Source: Acanthaster planci (Eukaryota > Echinodermata > Asteroidea > Valvatida > Acanthasteridae). From it: 31,143 nt of DNA. Every line of letters starts with the position of its first letter. The first letter of the stretch is position 1. The DNA lies in assembly GCF_001949145.1 (NCBI RefSeq), contig NW_019091406.1, positions 2,066,879 to 2,098,021 on the forward strand, in the 5' to 3' direction. Positions 13,223-26,300 of this stretch are shown one piece after another. The notes beneath the pieces were generated by a model, which was not told the DNA's origin, did no database searches, and was given only the letters and a program-made list of their open reading frames with translations. The position numbers and the translations under genes are program-made.

Positions 13223-13599
13223 AAACAAAGTGTTCTGGAGTCATTCAGCTCTCAATTGATTTTCAATTTTAAGTGGGTTAACCAAAGAAATTTTGAGTTA
13301 TCCACTCAAAAACAAACTCCCCTCCAAAAAAGTGAACGTTCCCAAGTCTGTCAGCGGCCATTTTTCAAATGACATCCCTCCACCTTTTCAGGCTCTTGGG
13401 ACAATTTTTCAGTAGCATTTTTCTATGCTTCGCCCTGGGATGGGAGCCTTTGAATCTATACGGAGTTCGTTCTGGGCCATTCTTCCATAATTCCACAAAT
13501 TCTTGGGCCACAAAATCTCCTCTTTTTCAAATAAACTGCAGGGGTACTTTTTGAGCGCCTCCGCCTGGCGAAGAATTTCCCGTGAATTGGGCAGTTTAC

Positions 13600-13850
13600 C
13601 CAGGAGATATTTGTGTCTCCTGACCACGAGGGTCAAGGGTTCCAATCCAGCTGCTGGCTCTGAGTTATGTGGCCTTGGGCAAGCCACTTAACCCTTGCTT
13701 GGATCTGTCCACTCAGCATAGCTTTGGGGGCAACCTGTAATGGACTGGCATGCATCCCATCCACAGAGAAACATAAATTATTCTCAGTCGTTTCGTGCCA
13801 AGGAAACCAGAAAAAATCACCAGTTTGTGCGATAACCCTAATGCCTCGGT
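13600..13850 (+). repeat. tRNA-derived SINE-like element
   Basis: A pol III B-box-like GGTTCCAATCC lies at 13638-13648. It is followed by GCCTTGGGCAAGCCACTTAACC, then a stretch containing ATGGACTGGCATGC-TCCCATCCA, and later CGTGCCAAGGAAACCAG. The CTTGGGCAAG-CACTTAAC word and the GGACTGGCA-CCCATCCA word are recurrent in animal tRNA-derived SINEs. No A-box was found at the expected distance, so the copy is probably truncated or decayed at its 5' end. Boundaries are approximate. Confidence 0.6.
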
Positions 13851-14079
13851 CCAAATTTGCTTGTTTTTTCCCTAAAGAGTATGCAATATTGCTAAAATGT
13901 ACGTGCTTGGCGATATTTGACTGAGTGGCATAACACCTGTGCAGGCAAGTGGGGGGGAATCAAAATCCTGATTAATTGCCTGGGCAACACATCACAGCTA
14001 GGGGGCGCTCTTCCTGATACACAAAATGGAATGCGTACGTTGTACATGTATGTAAATGTTTGCTTCCCGTCCCGGAAAC

Positions 14080-14683
14080 GGGGGGGGGGGAGGAATCCGA
14101 TACCCGTCCCCGTATTCTCCCCATCAAGTCCCTGCATTATGTAAACAATGACATTAAGTATAATAATAGGACTTTTCTACACCTATGAAATGACAGCATG
14201 CAAGACACCCATAGATCTGACGTAAATCGAGGGGGATGCAAGGGGGGGGGGCATACCCATACCAAAAGGAGCAGGGGGGGGGTAAAAATGAGAGAAAGTT
14301 ATGAGAGACACCTTCGCTTCATTTCCTTCAAGTAGCATGGCAAAAGCTCCATATTTAGCCTAACCCCTCAGAAATGCCATAAAAGTTACAAAACGATTCG
14401 GACATTTCTGTCCCCCCAAGCAGTTTGGGCTCCCCCCGCCAAATTTGGTTCTGGATAAGTTCTTTTCAGCTCATAATCTAGACCCCCATCTATTGAATAC
14501 TTAAGAAAGCGTGTTGTTTTAAAGTTCATACATACAAGATTTTGTCTAACAAATGTTTATTGTTATTTTTCAATATTATTTAAAACTATCTTATTTATGT
14601 ATTTTTTTCAGATAACATCTTAGGAGAGCCTCACAATTAAGTGATTAAGTGAACTTCGCTTCTTGGCAATCCGGGGGGGGGGG
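14080..14683 (+). repeat. Cluster of long G-runs
   Basis: G-runs of 11 (14080-14090), 10 (14242-14251), 9 (14274-14282) and 11 (14673-14683) lie within about 600 nt. A 9-G run also occurs alone at 406-414. Long G-runs can pair as quadruplexes and are prone to length change and sequencing error. Confidence 0.8.
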
Positions 14684-16499
14684 CTACCAGCTTGTACTAT
14701 GTATTTTGTCATTTTCTATGTCTCTGTTTACAAACTTTATTTGTCGTCTCCTTCTTGATACCTGAGAAATAATAAATAAAATGAAACTCAGTTCCCCACC
14801 CACACCACACTTGTACTTTGAATACAGACAATGACCCCTGTATTTTGTCCCAACCCTTCTCGTGTATTCGGGGTAATGCCCTCAAGGTCAGTCACCCCAA
14901 CGAATACATCGTAAGTTACTACGTACAAACCAGAGGGCGTGATTTTTATCTGCTTTGTAAAATGCACACAGGGCCTAAGTGCCAGGCGCTTTCAGAGGCT
15001 TTTTTCACTTCCCCGTTCGATGCAAGGATATTTATCGGATCCACTCTAGAAACCCCTTGGCATACTACGCTGGCGTGACTTTAAGTCCATCAGATGTTAT
15101 CTATGTGTCGTTTCGGCAAATGTCAGGTACAAGAGGAATTTCCGATGTTGCACTGAATTTTAATCATGGAATGGATTCAACAAGGGGTTAAGATCTCACC
15201 TTATTTTAGAACTTACTTTTTTAAATGAAAAAATGCACGATTTTCATTTCCGTCATCAGATCGAATTTCCAAATCTCATATACCGTCATCTTTCCCCCAA
15301 AAATCTGTAAATCTGATAACCTGAACTGTTCACGTTTTAGCTTATTCTACAAAATCGGTTTTCAAAAACTCAAGTGTATTCTCATACTTGATCCAAATTT
15401 AGTCTGGGCAGCATCCTCAGTTTGCTGAGCCCACAGTAAATGGCTACTTAGCCGACGTGTAATAATTTCACACGGCCTTTTCACGCTGCCATCTGCCAGT
15501 ACAAATTTCTACACCGTGTGATATTGTGTTTGGCCATCGTTATGAGGTGGGACTCATTTGGTGAATTTACCAAAAGCCGTTATCACCGAACTGAAGGAAG
15601 GTCTCTATAGGGGGCACCGCCATTACACAGTACCCACAATGTCGTAGCATCAGTATGAGCCGTCACCAAGTGCATGGCCATGACAATGTCTTGCTACAAT
15701 TCAACAGGGACCAACACATTGAAAAGGCTGCTTGTGCACGTCTAGTGAATCATGGAAGAATGTTTCGAAGGAACTGCAGCATACTGTAATTACTTTATCA
15801 CTTTTTATTTCAAGTGGACGGATTACAACGAAAGTATGACCAACGCACGGCAGAAGGGCCAAGAATATATATATATACAAAGGTCATCTGTTCCTATATA
15901 GAAAATTTTGAAGTTGCCTGCTTGTAAAAACAAAGGTTTTCTCGTTATAATTGCTTAAGGATTCATCCACTAAAAAATAAAACGGAAGAAAAATTCCGCG
16001 AAATTGGAGAGTTTCTGAAAATGATAATAAACCTCCAGTAGATATTACCACAGGCAAAGTTTTAGTGACAAAACCTCACTGTTTATCACTCAGTTATTGA
16101 CTGTTTTCAGTAGAGAGCAAACTACAAGTATATTTGAGGTGTAACAAACTTTGGAATATTTTTCATTGCAAATTCTATGGACGGATTTCACCAGGCACTT
16201 GTCATTCACGATATTATTTCAATCCACTAGAAGAAAATCACAGTAATGTATTTATATATATATTCATATACATCTATGAAAAATATCCACAAACCTTCAA
16301 ATAAAAGAAATCTCATTTGGACAGAAACAAAGTAAACAAGGTATACTTTGGATTACAAACAAGCAATAAAAATGGATCCATATGATGCGAAACACTTGGC
16401 CAACTGTACATGAAATGAAATAAACTGTCAATTACAAACGCAACATGCAAGAACAATACAGCCAGCATTTTTCATTAGTTGAATTATGAACCCGCCGAC
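14684..16499. other. Intergenic or distal 3' flank of the dynein gene
   Basis: No coding exon was recognised. AT-rich stretches include TA repeats at about 15864-15877 and 16250-16262. Plus-strand AATAAA hexamers at 16300, 16365 and 16419 have no associated plus-strand exons. Confidence 0.5.
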
Positions 16500-17044
16500 T
16501 CCAAATAATGCAATTTTAGAAGAAAAAAGAAAAAAAATTGGCACTTTTTTTATTCCCGATGGTCTTTTTTTTCTAGTGTTTTGAGAAAAAAAGGGGACTA
16601 AATTTATTTTTCCTCCTCTGATAAGTTAATTGTAGGGGAAAAATGGAACTCAAGAGTTTTATTTTTTTTTCTGTCCTTGGACCCTGCAAAATTTCATGCT
16701 ATGTTCGTAATCCAATAAATAAATGCTGGCCTATCTGTCAACGTGAGCCGACTTATTGCATTGGCAGAGATTTGCTAATCTAATACCCAAAGAGCTCAAT
16801 TCTCAAATGCAATAATGTGGCTTTATACACTTCATCACACCAAGCTAGTATTCTGTTTCAACATAAATTCATTTACGCACACAACACGCACAATACTCCC
16901 CCAGGTCTTCAGCCACACCTTGTGCAGTGAGACTGACTGAATTAGGTTAAAACAGAGAGGAGCAAGTAGTAAAAATTTAACCAACGCACACGACAGCTGT
17001 GCACAGTTTACAACTCATGTGCACTCTTGGAGCATCAATCCAAC
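16500..17044 (-). terminator. Probable 3' UTR of the dynein gene with AATAAA candidates
   Basis: Minus-strand AATAAA hexamers occur at 16658-16663, 16603-16608 and 16549-16554, about 380-500 nt past the stop codon, inside A/T-rich sequence. Any of them could direct cleavage and polyadenylation. A further one lies at 15804-15809. Which is used cannot be decided from sequence. Confidence 0.5.
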
Positions 17045-17302
17045 TCAATCGTCCAGCTGGCACAACAGTGCCACTCCCCTGGTGATCCACAGATCGGCAG
17101 GGAGCGACGTAGGCAGATGAATGGCAGTTACAAAGTTGGTGGAGTGACCGGTGGAGGACAGGGTGCCGGCACGCTGCGAGGTGCGATACAGAGGGCACTC
17201 GTACATGCCACCGGTCCAGGCGGGAACTCCCTCTGCTTGGGTGGGGTTAGGGGTGGGTGCGGCTGATGAGACAGAGGGCGGGGCAACTCCTTCTGGAGAA
17301 GC
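17045..17302 (-). CDS. Dynein heavy chain terminal exon M with stop codon
   Basis: Residues 886-970 and a TGA stop at 17045-17047. The first 32 residues are a Pro/Ala/Ser-rich spacer with no conserved match. They are followed by the canonical dynein ending: [25 protein letters not shown], then [15 protein letters not shown]. The acceptor is a strong pyrimidine tract ending CTTCAG before 17302. The frame is fixed by both the upstream phase-0 exon and the conserved terminus. The other open frames covering this exon are shadows. Confidence 0.97.
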   Translation of the reverse strand, partial: ASPEGVAPPSVSSAAPTPNPTQAEGVPAWTGGMYECPLYRTSQRAGTLSSTGHSTNFVTAIHLPTSLPADLWITRGVALLCQLDD

Positions 17303-20300
17303 CTGAAGAAAAAAAGAGGATGGAATTGGTTGAATTTCAAAAGGGAGTGAGAAGCCATACTAAGGTATGTAATTGGCAGAAAACCATTTCGTGATGTATC
17401 CTGATGTAAGGGTGTGAGACTACAAAACCAGATTTTGGCTCACTTGGCTGGTAGTAACTTTATGGCTCAATTGGCACAAGTTTCTACAAAGCTTCAGGCC
17501 ATGGTATGCTTTATAAAAATCCAGAACCCCATATTTTTGTGACTTTGTGAACTGCTCGTATAATTGAGATACAAATGAGTCTGACAGGAAATATACTTTT
17601 TAGTTGAATTCTGTAATATTTCTGATAAAATTAAACCCAAAAAATTTACCTGGACTGGGATGAAATGGACCTCTGGTAAACGGCAGAACCGCTCCTCTGG
17701 TCTGGAGTCCTGAAGCATGTAGGTAGCTGGGTCAAAGCGTGCTCCGTCCAGGAACAGACCAAACACAAGTACCCCATCTGCAGGAGGGCTGGGACCCTGT
17801 TCAAATGGACATCAGCAGGCAGCATTAATGAACTTGAAGAATAACAAGACTAGTGGCTCAGCAGACTCGTTCTTTTCACTCTGACTGGAAGCACCCCCTC
17901 ATTGCCAAAGGCGAGAGAGGTCGGTGGGAACCATTTCGATTTGAGCCACGACATTTCACAAAAATCCCAAGCATAACAACAGAAAGTGGTCGCACATGCT
18001 CAGCACAGCCATTGCCAAAGTCTTATGATTCAATTTGAAAAATGTCATCTGTTGTTTCTGCATGGAGTGGATTACTGATGAATCCTGCAACTATGGTTAC
18101 GGTGTTATCAGAAATTCCCACAAATCACTTCAATAGCAAAAGGCACAGTGAAAACTTCATGAATAAAGTGTTTTGTCAATATGCACAAAAGCAAACATAA
18201 CACCTTCGGCCATTGATGGGGTCCACTGGGAATATAGGGTGACAGCGTCACCAATTTCATCGGCAGAACAAAAGATGGAAGACAGCCTGAGTGCTATATC
18301 ATTAGGCCTGGAAGGATACTGTCAGGAGAGGCAGAGTCTCCCCTTCTAACTTTACTGAGCCAACTATTTTGCTACATGCACCTCACAGCGCAAATGATCT
18401 CAAGAGTAACTGACCTTGAAGGCAACTTCTCTCACATTGATTGGCTCCTCCACATTGCTGAGTGTCTCTTCAGTGTCTTCAACCCCTGCCATGACCTTGA
18501 AGTCAAAGGTCAATGAATCTACTGACACACCTTCTTTTCTGGCGTGGTTCTGGAGAACCGCAGTCAGGAAACCTGTTAAAAAAGTGTATAAAAGGACTAA
18601 AATACAAATTAGGAAAACTGCTTTGCTGACTAGATTCTATCACATTTCCACAGAAAAAGCACAAGAACTTATTTTCGAGGACCCGTTTTGAACAAAAGAT
18701 TGACTTCATATGATAGGAGAAATCTCATGCTCCTTGTGTGTATCCATCCTCTGTGGGCAAGCTGTATAAACTCCCAACCACATGGTGGAGTTGTTTGTTA
18801 TGTGCTGTAAGCAGGTTGATGGGTTTAGTAGCATGCAATAAACATTCAAATGCTATTTAGCATTGGGTTTGAATCCTCCCATAAACTGTCACAATGCTAA
18901 AACTTAACAAGCATTCTGTGTACTTATAAGGGGTATCACGTCCCATGTTAAATTTAATGGTCAGTTTCAATGTGTACCTTTTTACATCATACAACGTCTG
19001 CAAGACCAAGAGGATATGACAGACCTCTGAGAGTTTAGGAAAAACTAAAAGTCCTGAACGTAAACCTTCTTACTTTAATGGATACAACATGTGGGTTACG
19101 AGCACAGGGATTTTACAAACTGTGGGCTAAAAATAAAAGAGGATATATAATTAACTGAATCTTTGTGATTCCATACAATACAATACTGTATATATTTTCT
19201 CCTCTTAAGGTACAGGATGTCGACCAGTATCTCTAAGTCTTTGCTGGTGATGAAAAGACAGACATTTCTTTTTGAAAGGAGAGGGGGGAAGTGGGGAGAA
19301 TACTGACCTTGAGGGAAGAAGAACCCCGGCAGCCAAAAGCTGCGAGGCTGTTCCCGCAGGGCATCCAAGTCGGCTGGCTCCGCTGTCTGCTGGTTTTGAC
19401 CTTTGGCCTTTCGTTCCTTGGCCTCCGACACCAAATCTGACCACTTGCTGAAGAAGTCCACTCTGCGCTGGAGGTCGGCCACCCAGGAGCCCAGGGGCTT
19501 GCAGGATTCATAGGCAGCTTGCTGGTCATGGAAATAAATAGGTGAAAGGATGTAAGACCAACTTTTGGCATTGTGCAGGTGGGATGTGAGTTCTTGGGGA
19601 CAATAGGAATTTGATTTTCACAGACAAAGTATTGTTAGAACTTCATGCTAGGTGCTTTCTGTGAAAAGTACTACACAAACCTTACTGAGGAATGTTGAGT
19701 TTCGAGATAGATGTGTTGTTTCCATCACCCTTACTTTGTTAACATTTAAGAGATGGCAAACACAAAATTGCTTGTACAAATGGCAATTGAATGCCCGACA
19801 CATTTATGATTTAATAGTTGCATACATGAACAGCAACACATGTAGCACATATGTAATGTAGTCAAGTCAATAGCACATCCCAATTAACAATTCCTGTAAC
19901 AAGTCATTTACCAAGTAGCTGGGAATGAAAAAACCAACGAACATGAACGAATGCCTGTGTTGCATTTCACCTTGCAACTTGAAAGGAGACTAGATAGTTT
20001 GGAAGTGATCTACGATTTCCCCACATCACACCTCTTACGGCCTTTTTGAATGAGGAGGGCAAATGTTCAATAACCCTGCCTCCCTGCTTCTACAAACTTC
20101 CCCTCTCTAGTTATGTCTTCCTCCCCCATTACAAACCCTTCACCCACCTGCCACGTCTTGGGCACCCTGTGCTGAAGCAGAGCCTTGTACATCTCCTCCA
20201 GTGTCTCCGACATGACGACTTCCCCCTTGATAGCCAGGCAGAGAGCTGCTAGGCTGGTGTGGATGATGGATAGGAGCCTGTTGAACCGATCCATCTCCTG

Positions 20301-23300
20301 TCGCAGGACTGTCAGCAGGGCCGAGGGTGTCTCTGGATCTTGATTGAATGGGTCTTCTTGGACAACTGGCGAACAACAAAATTTTCATTACAACATTTGG
20401 GAATCTCAAAAATAAAAGATTTTTCAAAAGGGGTTAACATGAACGGAACCTTCAAACTTAAAAATGATTTCATTTAAGAACCAACCAGAACCAAAGGAAT
20501 CTTGAAAACTTATCACCTCCTTTTTTACAACACAAATTTTACATCCACACACGAAACTCTCCCTTTTCGTCCGTAATGCCTCCTAAGAACTTAATTTTTC
20601 ATTTGTGCTATACACTGCTCATTGTGGAAGCCTTGTTAAAAAAAAAAAAGTTCATTGTTAAATGACGGCAAAGAACCCATATGTGGTGTGAATGTGCAGA
20701 GTGACCAGTGCAAGCTGGTCACTTGGTTATGTGAATATTTTGGGTGGAAATCAGGTGTATGTGTTGTGTATGATTCAAGCAAAAACTCAACCAGCAGCAA
20801 GTCAGTTCAGCCAACAAAAATGATCCTACTCAGTAAGGAAGCAAAACGGAGTCTCCAAAAATCTCTAATGTGCAGAGCCTAAAGTAAACAACACCCATCC
20901 AGGTTCTCGATCATGCACTGACACAAAATCCTAGAGTGATTTTTTTGTAAAACTCCAACAAGAACTGTCTCAGCATTTTTAACTTGGCACCGCTCTCACC
21001 TTTGACTGCGGCCGTTTTCTTGCCCGTGCCGAATCCCGTGGTGGACATCCCATAGCCCAAACCAGGGAACATGCCTTGGGTGTTGGCCCTGGCCCGTTGA
21101 CCCGTCTCCTTGCTCTCCTTGTCTTTATCCTCATCCCCTTGGATGCTGACAGACAGCTGATGCTGGATGTCGACCGCAAGCTCCAAGACAATCTCATCAT
21201 CGCTCTTGCCAGTCCTGGGGGGTGGTGATATGAAAAATGATAATCATCCAAATCATGAGCACACAGATCAGAATCAAGATTACCATAAAACTAAGGAAAA
21301 ACTATTTTCATTGAATATCCTTCAATTACAACCCACACAGTGGTGTCAAGGACATCTGAGTGCTGGTTCATCTTGAATGTAAAAAGGCTTGATAACCAAC
21401 TTAGTGATTCTTCCTGAAGACAGAAGATATGACATAAAAGTGAATTCCCTCTTTAAATTGTACTGAAAGCAAATTGACTACTTGGCTGACTTTAAATGTA
21501 TCAATCAAGCCATCAGCTTTAAAAAATAACTTGAAATTGTTTAAAAGAAAACCAAGTTAATAACACGTATACAGAAATGTAAAGCCGATGATTTTCTGCT
21601 TCCAAAATCGGTACTCTCGTTTTGCCAAATCCTGATTCCGCTTCAGAAATACAAATTCCGTTTCGTACCTTCATAAGCATGAAAAAGGAGAGCAAATTTT
21701 AAACTATGCATGGAAACCATTTGCCCAACCATACTCCCCCAAAAAGAAAGAAAGAAAAAGAACAGGAACAAATATTGTTTGCAAATACTCTACAAAGTTG
21801 CCAACTTTTTTTAATTCTCTGCAGTGAAAATTAAAAAAAAACACAGAATAAATATGGCATCACACACCCGATGATTTCCCACCAGAGCGATCGTCAAAAA
21901 ATTGCTACGATTAATCAACGGACAATTCATGTGTCACTCCTCATGTATAAAATTATATTTAAATACAAGTACAGTGTACATGTGCAGTGGTCATAGAGTA
22001 CTTTATGTCTTGCATGCAACAGTCGTTGACCACAATGTTGGAGATCAACCCGCCATTTTTATTTGGCAGTTGTGCAACAAAATTCAGAAAGTTAACATTA
22101 AATCTGAGCCTTAAAATGTATGTTTGTGACTGAAAACTTTTCGCTTCATTGAACACTTCCGAGGACCCATTCAGTCATGGTACACCAAGCTAATACTAGG
22201 TTTCATTTAATTCAAGAAATATGGAATTAGTCTTCCGTTTTGCTGCCGCAGTCTCATCGTTTCACCATGCGGTACTAGCCTTGTTTCAAGGCGTCTATGC
22301 AGATTCACAGACTGAATTCCCCACGTGTACAGCAAGCATATGAGTATGAACTTGTTTGCGCATTAACTTCAATGCCAATACAGTGCACTTGTGAGCGGGT
22401 ACCGTATCGCATCACAGCGCTTGCAATTATCGGTACCGGCGCGGACGACCCAATCATGTGGTGGAGAGGTGCAATTTAGCAAGTTTCCAGCATAATTTGT
22501 TTATTAAAAGCAAGCATTTTAAAAGGGTTTGGTAGCCATTTACTTATGATTCTTTGCCGAAAGTTTTCCTTACTTTTGAAGCCATTCTTAGTGGGAAATT
22601 TTGCAAATTCCGTTTCCAGCAGTGATTTTCGTTTCAAAGTGTTGATTCTGCGAATTCCGTCTGTTTTCCACGATCGCGGAAAATCATTGGCTTTAGAAAC
22701 CATCCCTGTCATATATAAGTACATGTGGAATTTAAACTTCTTTCTCCCACTTCAAAATTGTCTGCAGTACTCTCATTTTGAATTTTAAAGTAAGCCAAGG
22801 TAACATCATTTATTCCTGTTTCAAGCTACTTATACAAAAATAAATAATAATACACAAATGGAATCTGCAACAGCAATGCTAAATCTCAAGCCGCAGCGTC
22901 TCAAAAGCCAACACTTTTCAACCCAACACCAAAACCACCACTCACAATTTTCACTTTGTACCAAGCATGCCGCATGCCTCACGCAGCATCAGCCTGGCGG
23001 TTACAGGTCCACTCACCCTATCATCTGAGCTGTCAGTCTGGGCTGCACACTGAGTACAGTATCCATCAGCCTCTTGGTTTGACTCTCTCTATGGGCCTTT
23101 TCGGCATTGGAATGCATGCCAAACACCTCCGGGGAATCAGTGTCAGGTAGGCCCTCGATGTATTGCCGACTCTCGGTGATAGAGAAACTGCTCGGCAGGG
23201 GGTGGTACACCTAAAAAAATAAAGATGCGTTGGATGATGCTTTGAGGTCTGTAGCAGTTTGATAACTTTCAAAGTTTTTAGTGTAACAATATTTGGAATA

Positions 23301-26300
23301 AGAGTCCTCTCAGTGACAAATAATTGACAAATAATTTCTTGTATGATTTGAACATTTGCATGGTGGACATAGTAAACACATTAACGGTTTGTAGTAACAC
23401 CATGTATCACTTTTATGAGTAAGAGGGATTCTGAAAAGAACCGGTGGACTCAATTAATGCTCTGTCTTTCATCAAGATAATTTCTTGTCAAAACTCTTGG
23501 GGAAAGTTTTGTTTATAGAACTATTCCATCTATGTACGATTTTACAGAATTTCTTCACCCATTCTTGTGATTGCCTTCCTATTAAGACAATTCTTATTGA
23601 CTCTAATGTGAATATGCCACTTCAAATTCCCTGAAACATTTCAGTGCTGACCAACAGATGAGGTGCATATGCTCATCCATACAAATGAGGAGAAATATCT
23701 TTTAAGAGTGCAACCCAAACAGAAGACTGAAGGCATTCACTGGTGTGGGCCAGTGACTATGGCAGAGGATCAAACAAGTTGGAAATGATCAATCACTAAA
23801 ACAGGCAAGTTTGCTCCCAAGGTTGTGACCGCAGTCTCACCTTGTCAGGGGAGTAGCCATAAGACGGCTGGAGTGCCTCGGGGCAGTAGAAAGAATTCAA
23901 GATGCTGATCAGACATCTCCTATCCCACGAATCTGTCACTCGTCCACCGTAGGCTACCTCACCAGTCAGGTAGCGCAGGGCTTCCCAAGGGGGGTCCTGG
24001 TGGGTGGTTAGCAACAGCTGAAGCACTTGGATGGATACCTTAGGAAAGACCAAGAGAAAGCTTTCAGGACTTGTTTGCTCTCCACTGATGCAATATTACG
24101 AATGCTGCATGTTTTTCTATGACTTATTATTATTATTTATTTGGTCAGGATACTAGATGTGACAAGATAACACAGAACAATTGGTACAGTATAAAACAGA
24201 TCAGTACTCCCAGACAGGCCAGGGGCAGCAAAAGCAATAAATTTACTGTGATCCGTAGACCTGCTGCCCCACATGTGGTCATGGATCAATAAAAGACATA
24301 GATAAGCTATTTACGGTAAAACATTTCACTATTTAAAATATATCAGAGATCAAAATAAGACACATACTTCAGGGCTTTACACAGACATTAAAAACAGAAA
24401 TCATACTTACAAATTGCAAGGAAAGGTAATATTAAATGACTTAGGTCCCCCAAAAAAGGGGGAAATAAAATGCAAAATATAAAATGGTGATATGAATAGA
24501 GAAAAATGAATAAAAATATGTAGGTAAATAACGGACATATTCATGTACAATTACCCATAAAAAAATTAATGTGGTAATAAAATGGACTTAAAATCAATAA
24601 AATGGGCACACTTTAGAGTACATTAAACCCAACAACAGCTGTGAGAAATACAAGATACTTGGATGGGACTGACACAACCAATCTCCTGCTTACTACAGTT
24701 CAGATATTTTTTTTCATCAAAGTTGCTGACTGCAGTACTTGTTGCCATATTGAATTTGGACAGACCAGCTGAATGGGGCAAGATTTTGATGGTCAAGCAG
24801 TCTGCTAAAGCAAGTACAAAGGTTGCTGGTACAAAAAAAAATCATGCTGCCTGATAAACAAAATCTTCCAAAGCTTCTTCTAACATCGAAAATCTAGCAT
24901 CTTTGATGTGTGTGAAACAAAAGCGTGTTCAGACTTTTAAACTTTGAAAATGCAACATATTTCAACATCTGCATTACAGGTGAATCCCGTAACCATGGTA
25001 ATGCTATCATTTGGCGTTTGCTGTGGCCCCCATCAATGGCAGTAAGCACTGTACTCTACAAAGCTGCTGTTCCATGACAGTTGCTCCGCACAATACCCAA
25101 CACAATGCCTTCCACCATATAAGGAGTATATTGGGAAAGTCCAATGAAATGTTGTTAAATTCACCTAAATGAACACTGCTGAAGGACATGGCCAACAGTA
25201 GTGAAAGCTTGTTTGACACTCCATTCAATGAAATAAAAATCCTGAATCATTTTCAAGGTACTACGGTCTCTTGTACTTTGCCTTTTGGCCTGACAATACC
25301 CACCTCCAAGTCCGAAGCACTGAACTCATAGATGATGTTCCAGCCCAATGCTCCATACTTCCTTCTCTCGTTGATGACGGCATTGAAGAAGCAGAGACCA
25401 AAGAGCAAGTCCCTCCAGGCAGGGCCAGGGGAGGTACTATCCCACAGGTCCTCCGAGACAGTGCTGCTCAAGGAACGCAGGAGGTTAGCCTTCAGACCCT
25501 GGGGAGATTCCACTGTCATCTAGCCAGGAAAGTCAACATTGGAATATTGTTACAACTAAATACTCCCAGACTAACTCTCATCCCATTAAAATGGGACCCA
25601 TCATCCCAAAACCAGGCTGAAGTACATGTACGTCACTTCATAACCCTAAAATAGTGGAACTTCCACTGATCAGATTTTCATGGGGGTTTTACAGCTATCA
25701 CTACCTGTAAGAAGCTCACTGCAGGCAGAATTTCGATTTAACATGGATCAATTTAAATTGTAAAAAAAAGCTGAAAGAGAGGTATTATCCCACATCACAA
25801 GTACCAACTTCAGCCTGGGTCAAAAACGGTATTCGGTCATTAGAAATATCACTCTGGGAAAGGAACTACTTTATAAGAAAGACAAAACTGCAGATATAGA
25901 AAGTTCTGTTTGAAAAAGAGATCTTTAAGGACAGAATGCAAACAATGTGTGAACACGTTTTCAGTTGCACCAAAATTTTCCAATAACTATTACAGTGTGT
26001 GAAGGATATTACAAAGAGTGTTAATAAGGACAAGGCAAGCTACAAAGCAAAACTCTTTAATACACACCAGTAATAAACAGCTCAGTAAATCGACCTTAAT
26101 GGTAGTGTTTTGCAACAACCATAGGTGTAAATGGAAATGTAGGGCTGTGCCCAATATCCGAATATTCAATCAATTGTCGAATATTTGAATATCATTTTTC
26201 GAATTTGAATATTCAAATGCAAATTCATCTAAAGGAAAAGAAAATTTTCTTTTGTTTTAAATGTTTTTGTTTTAAATGAAAAAAATTGCACTATGGAGGC

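Noticed and set aside
16300-16424. Plus-strand AATAAA signals as the end of a convergent gene
   Set aside because: No plus-strand exon was found upstream, and AT-rich sequence yields such hexamers by chance.
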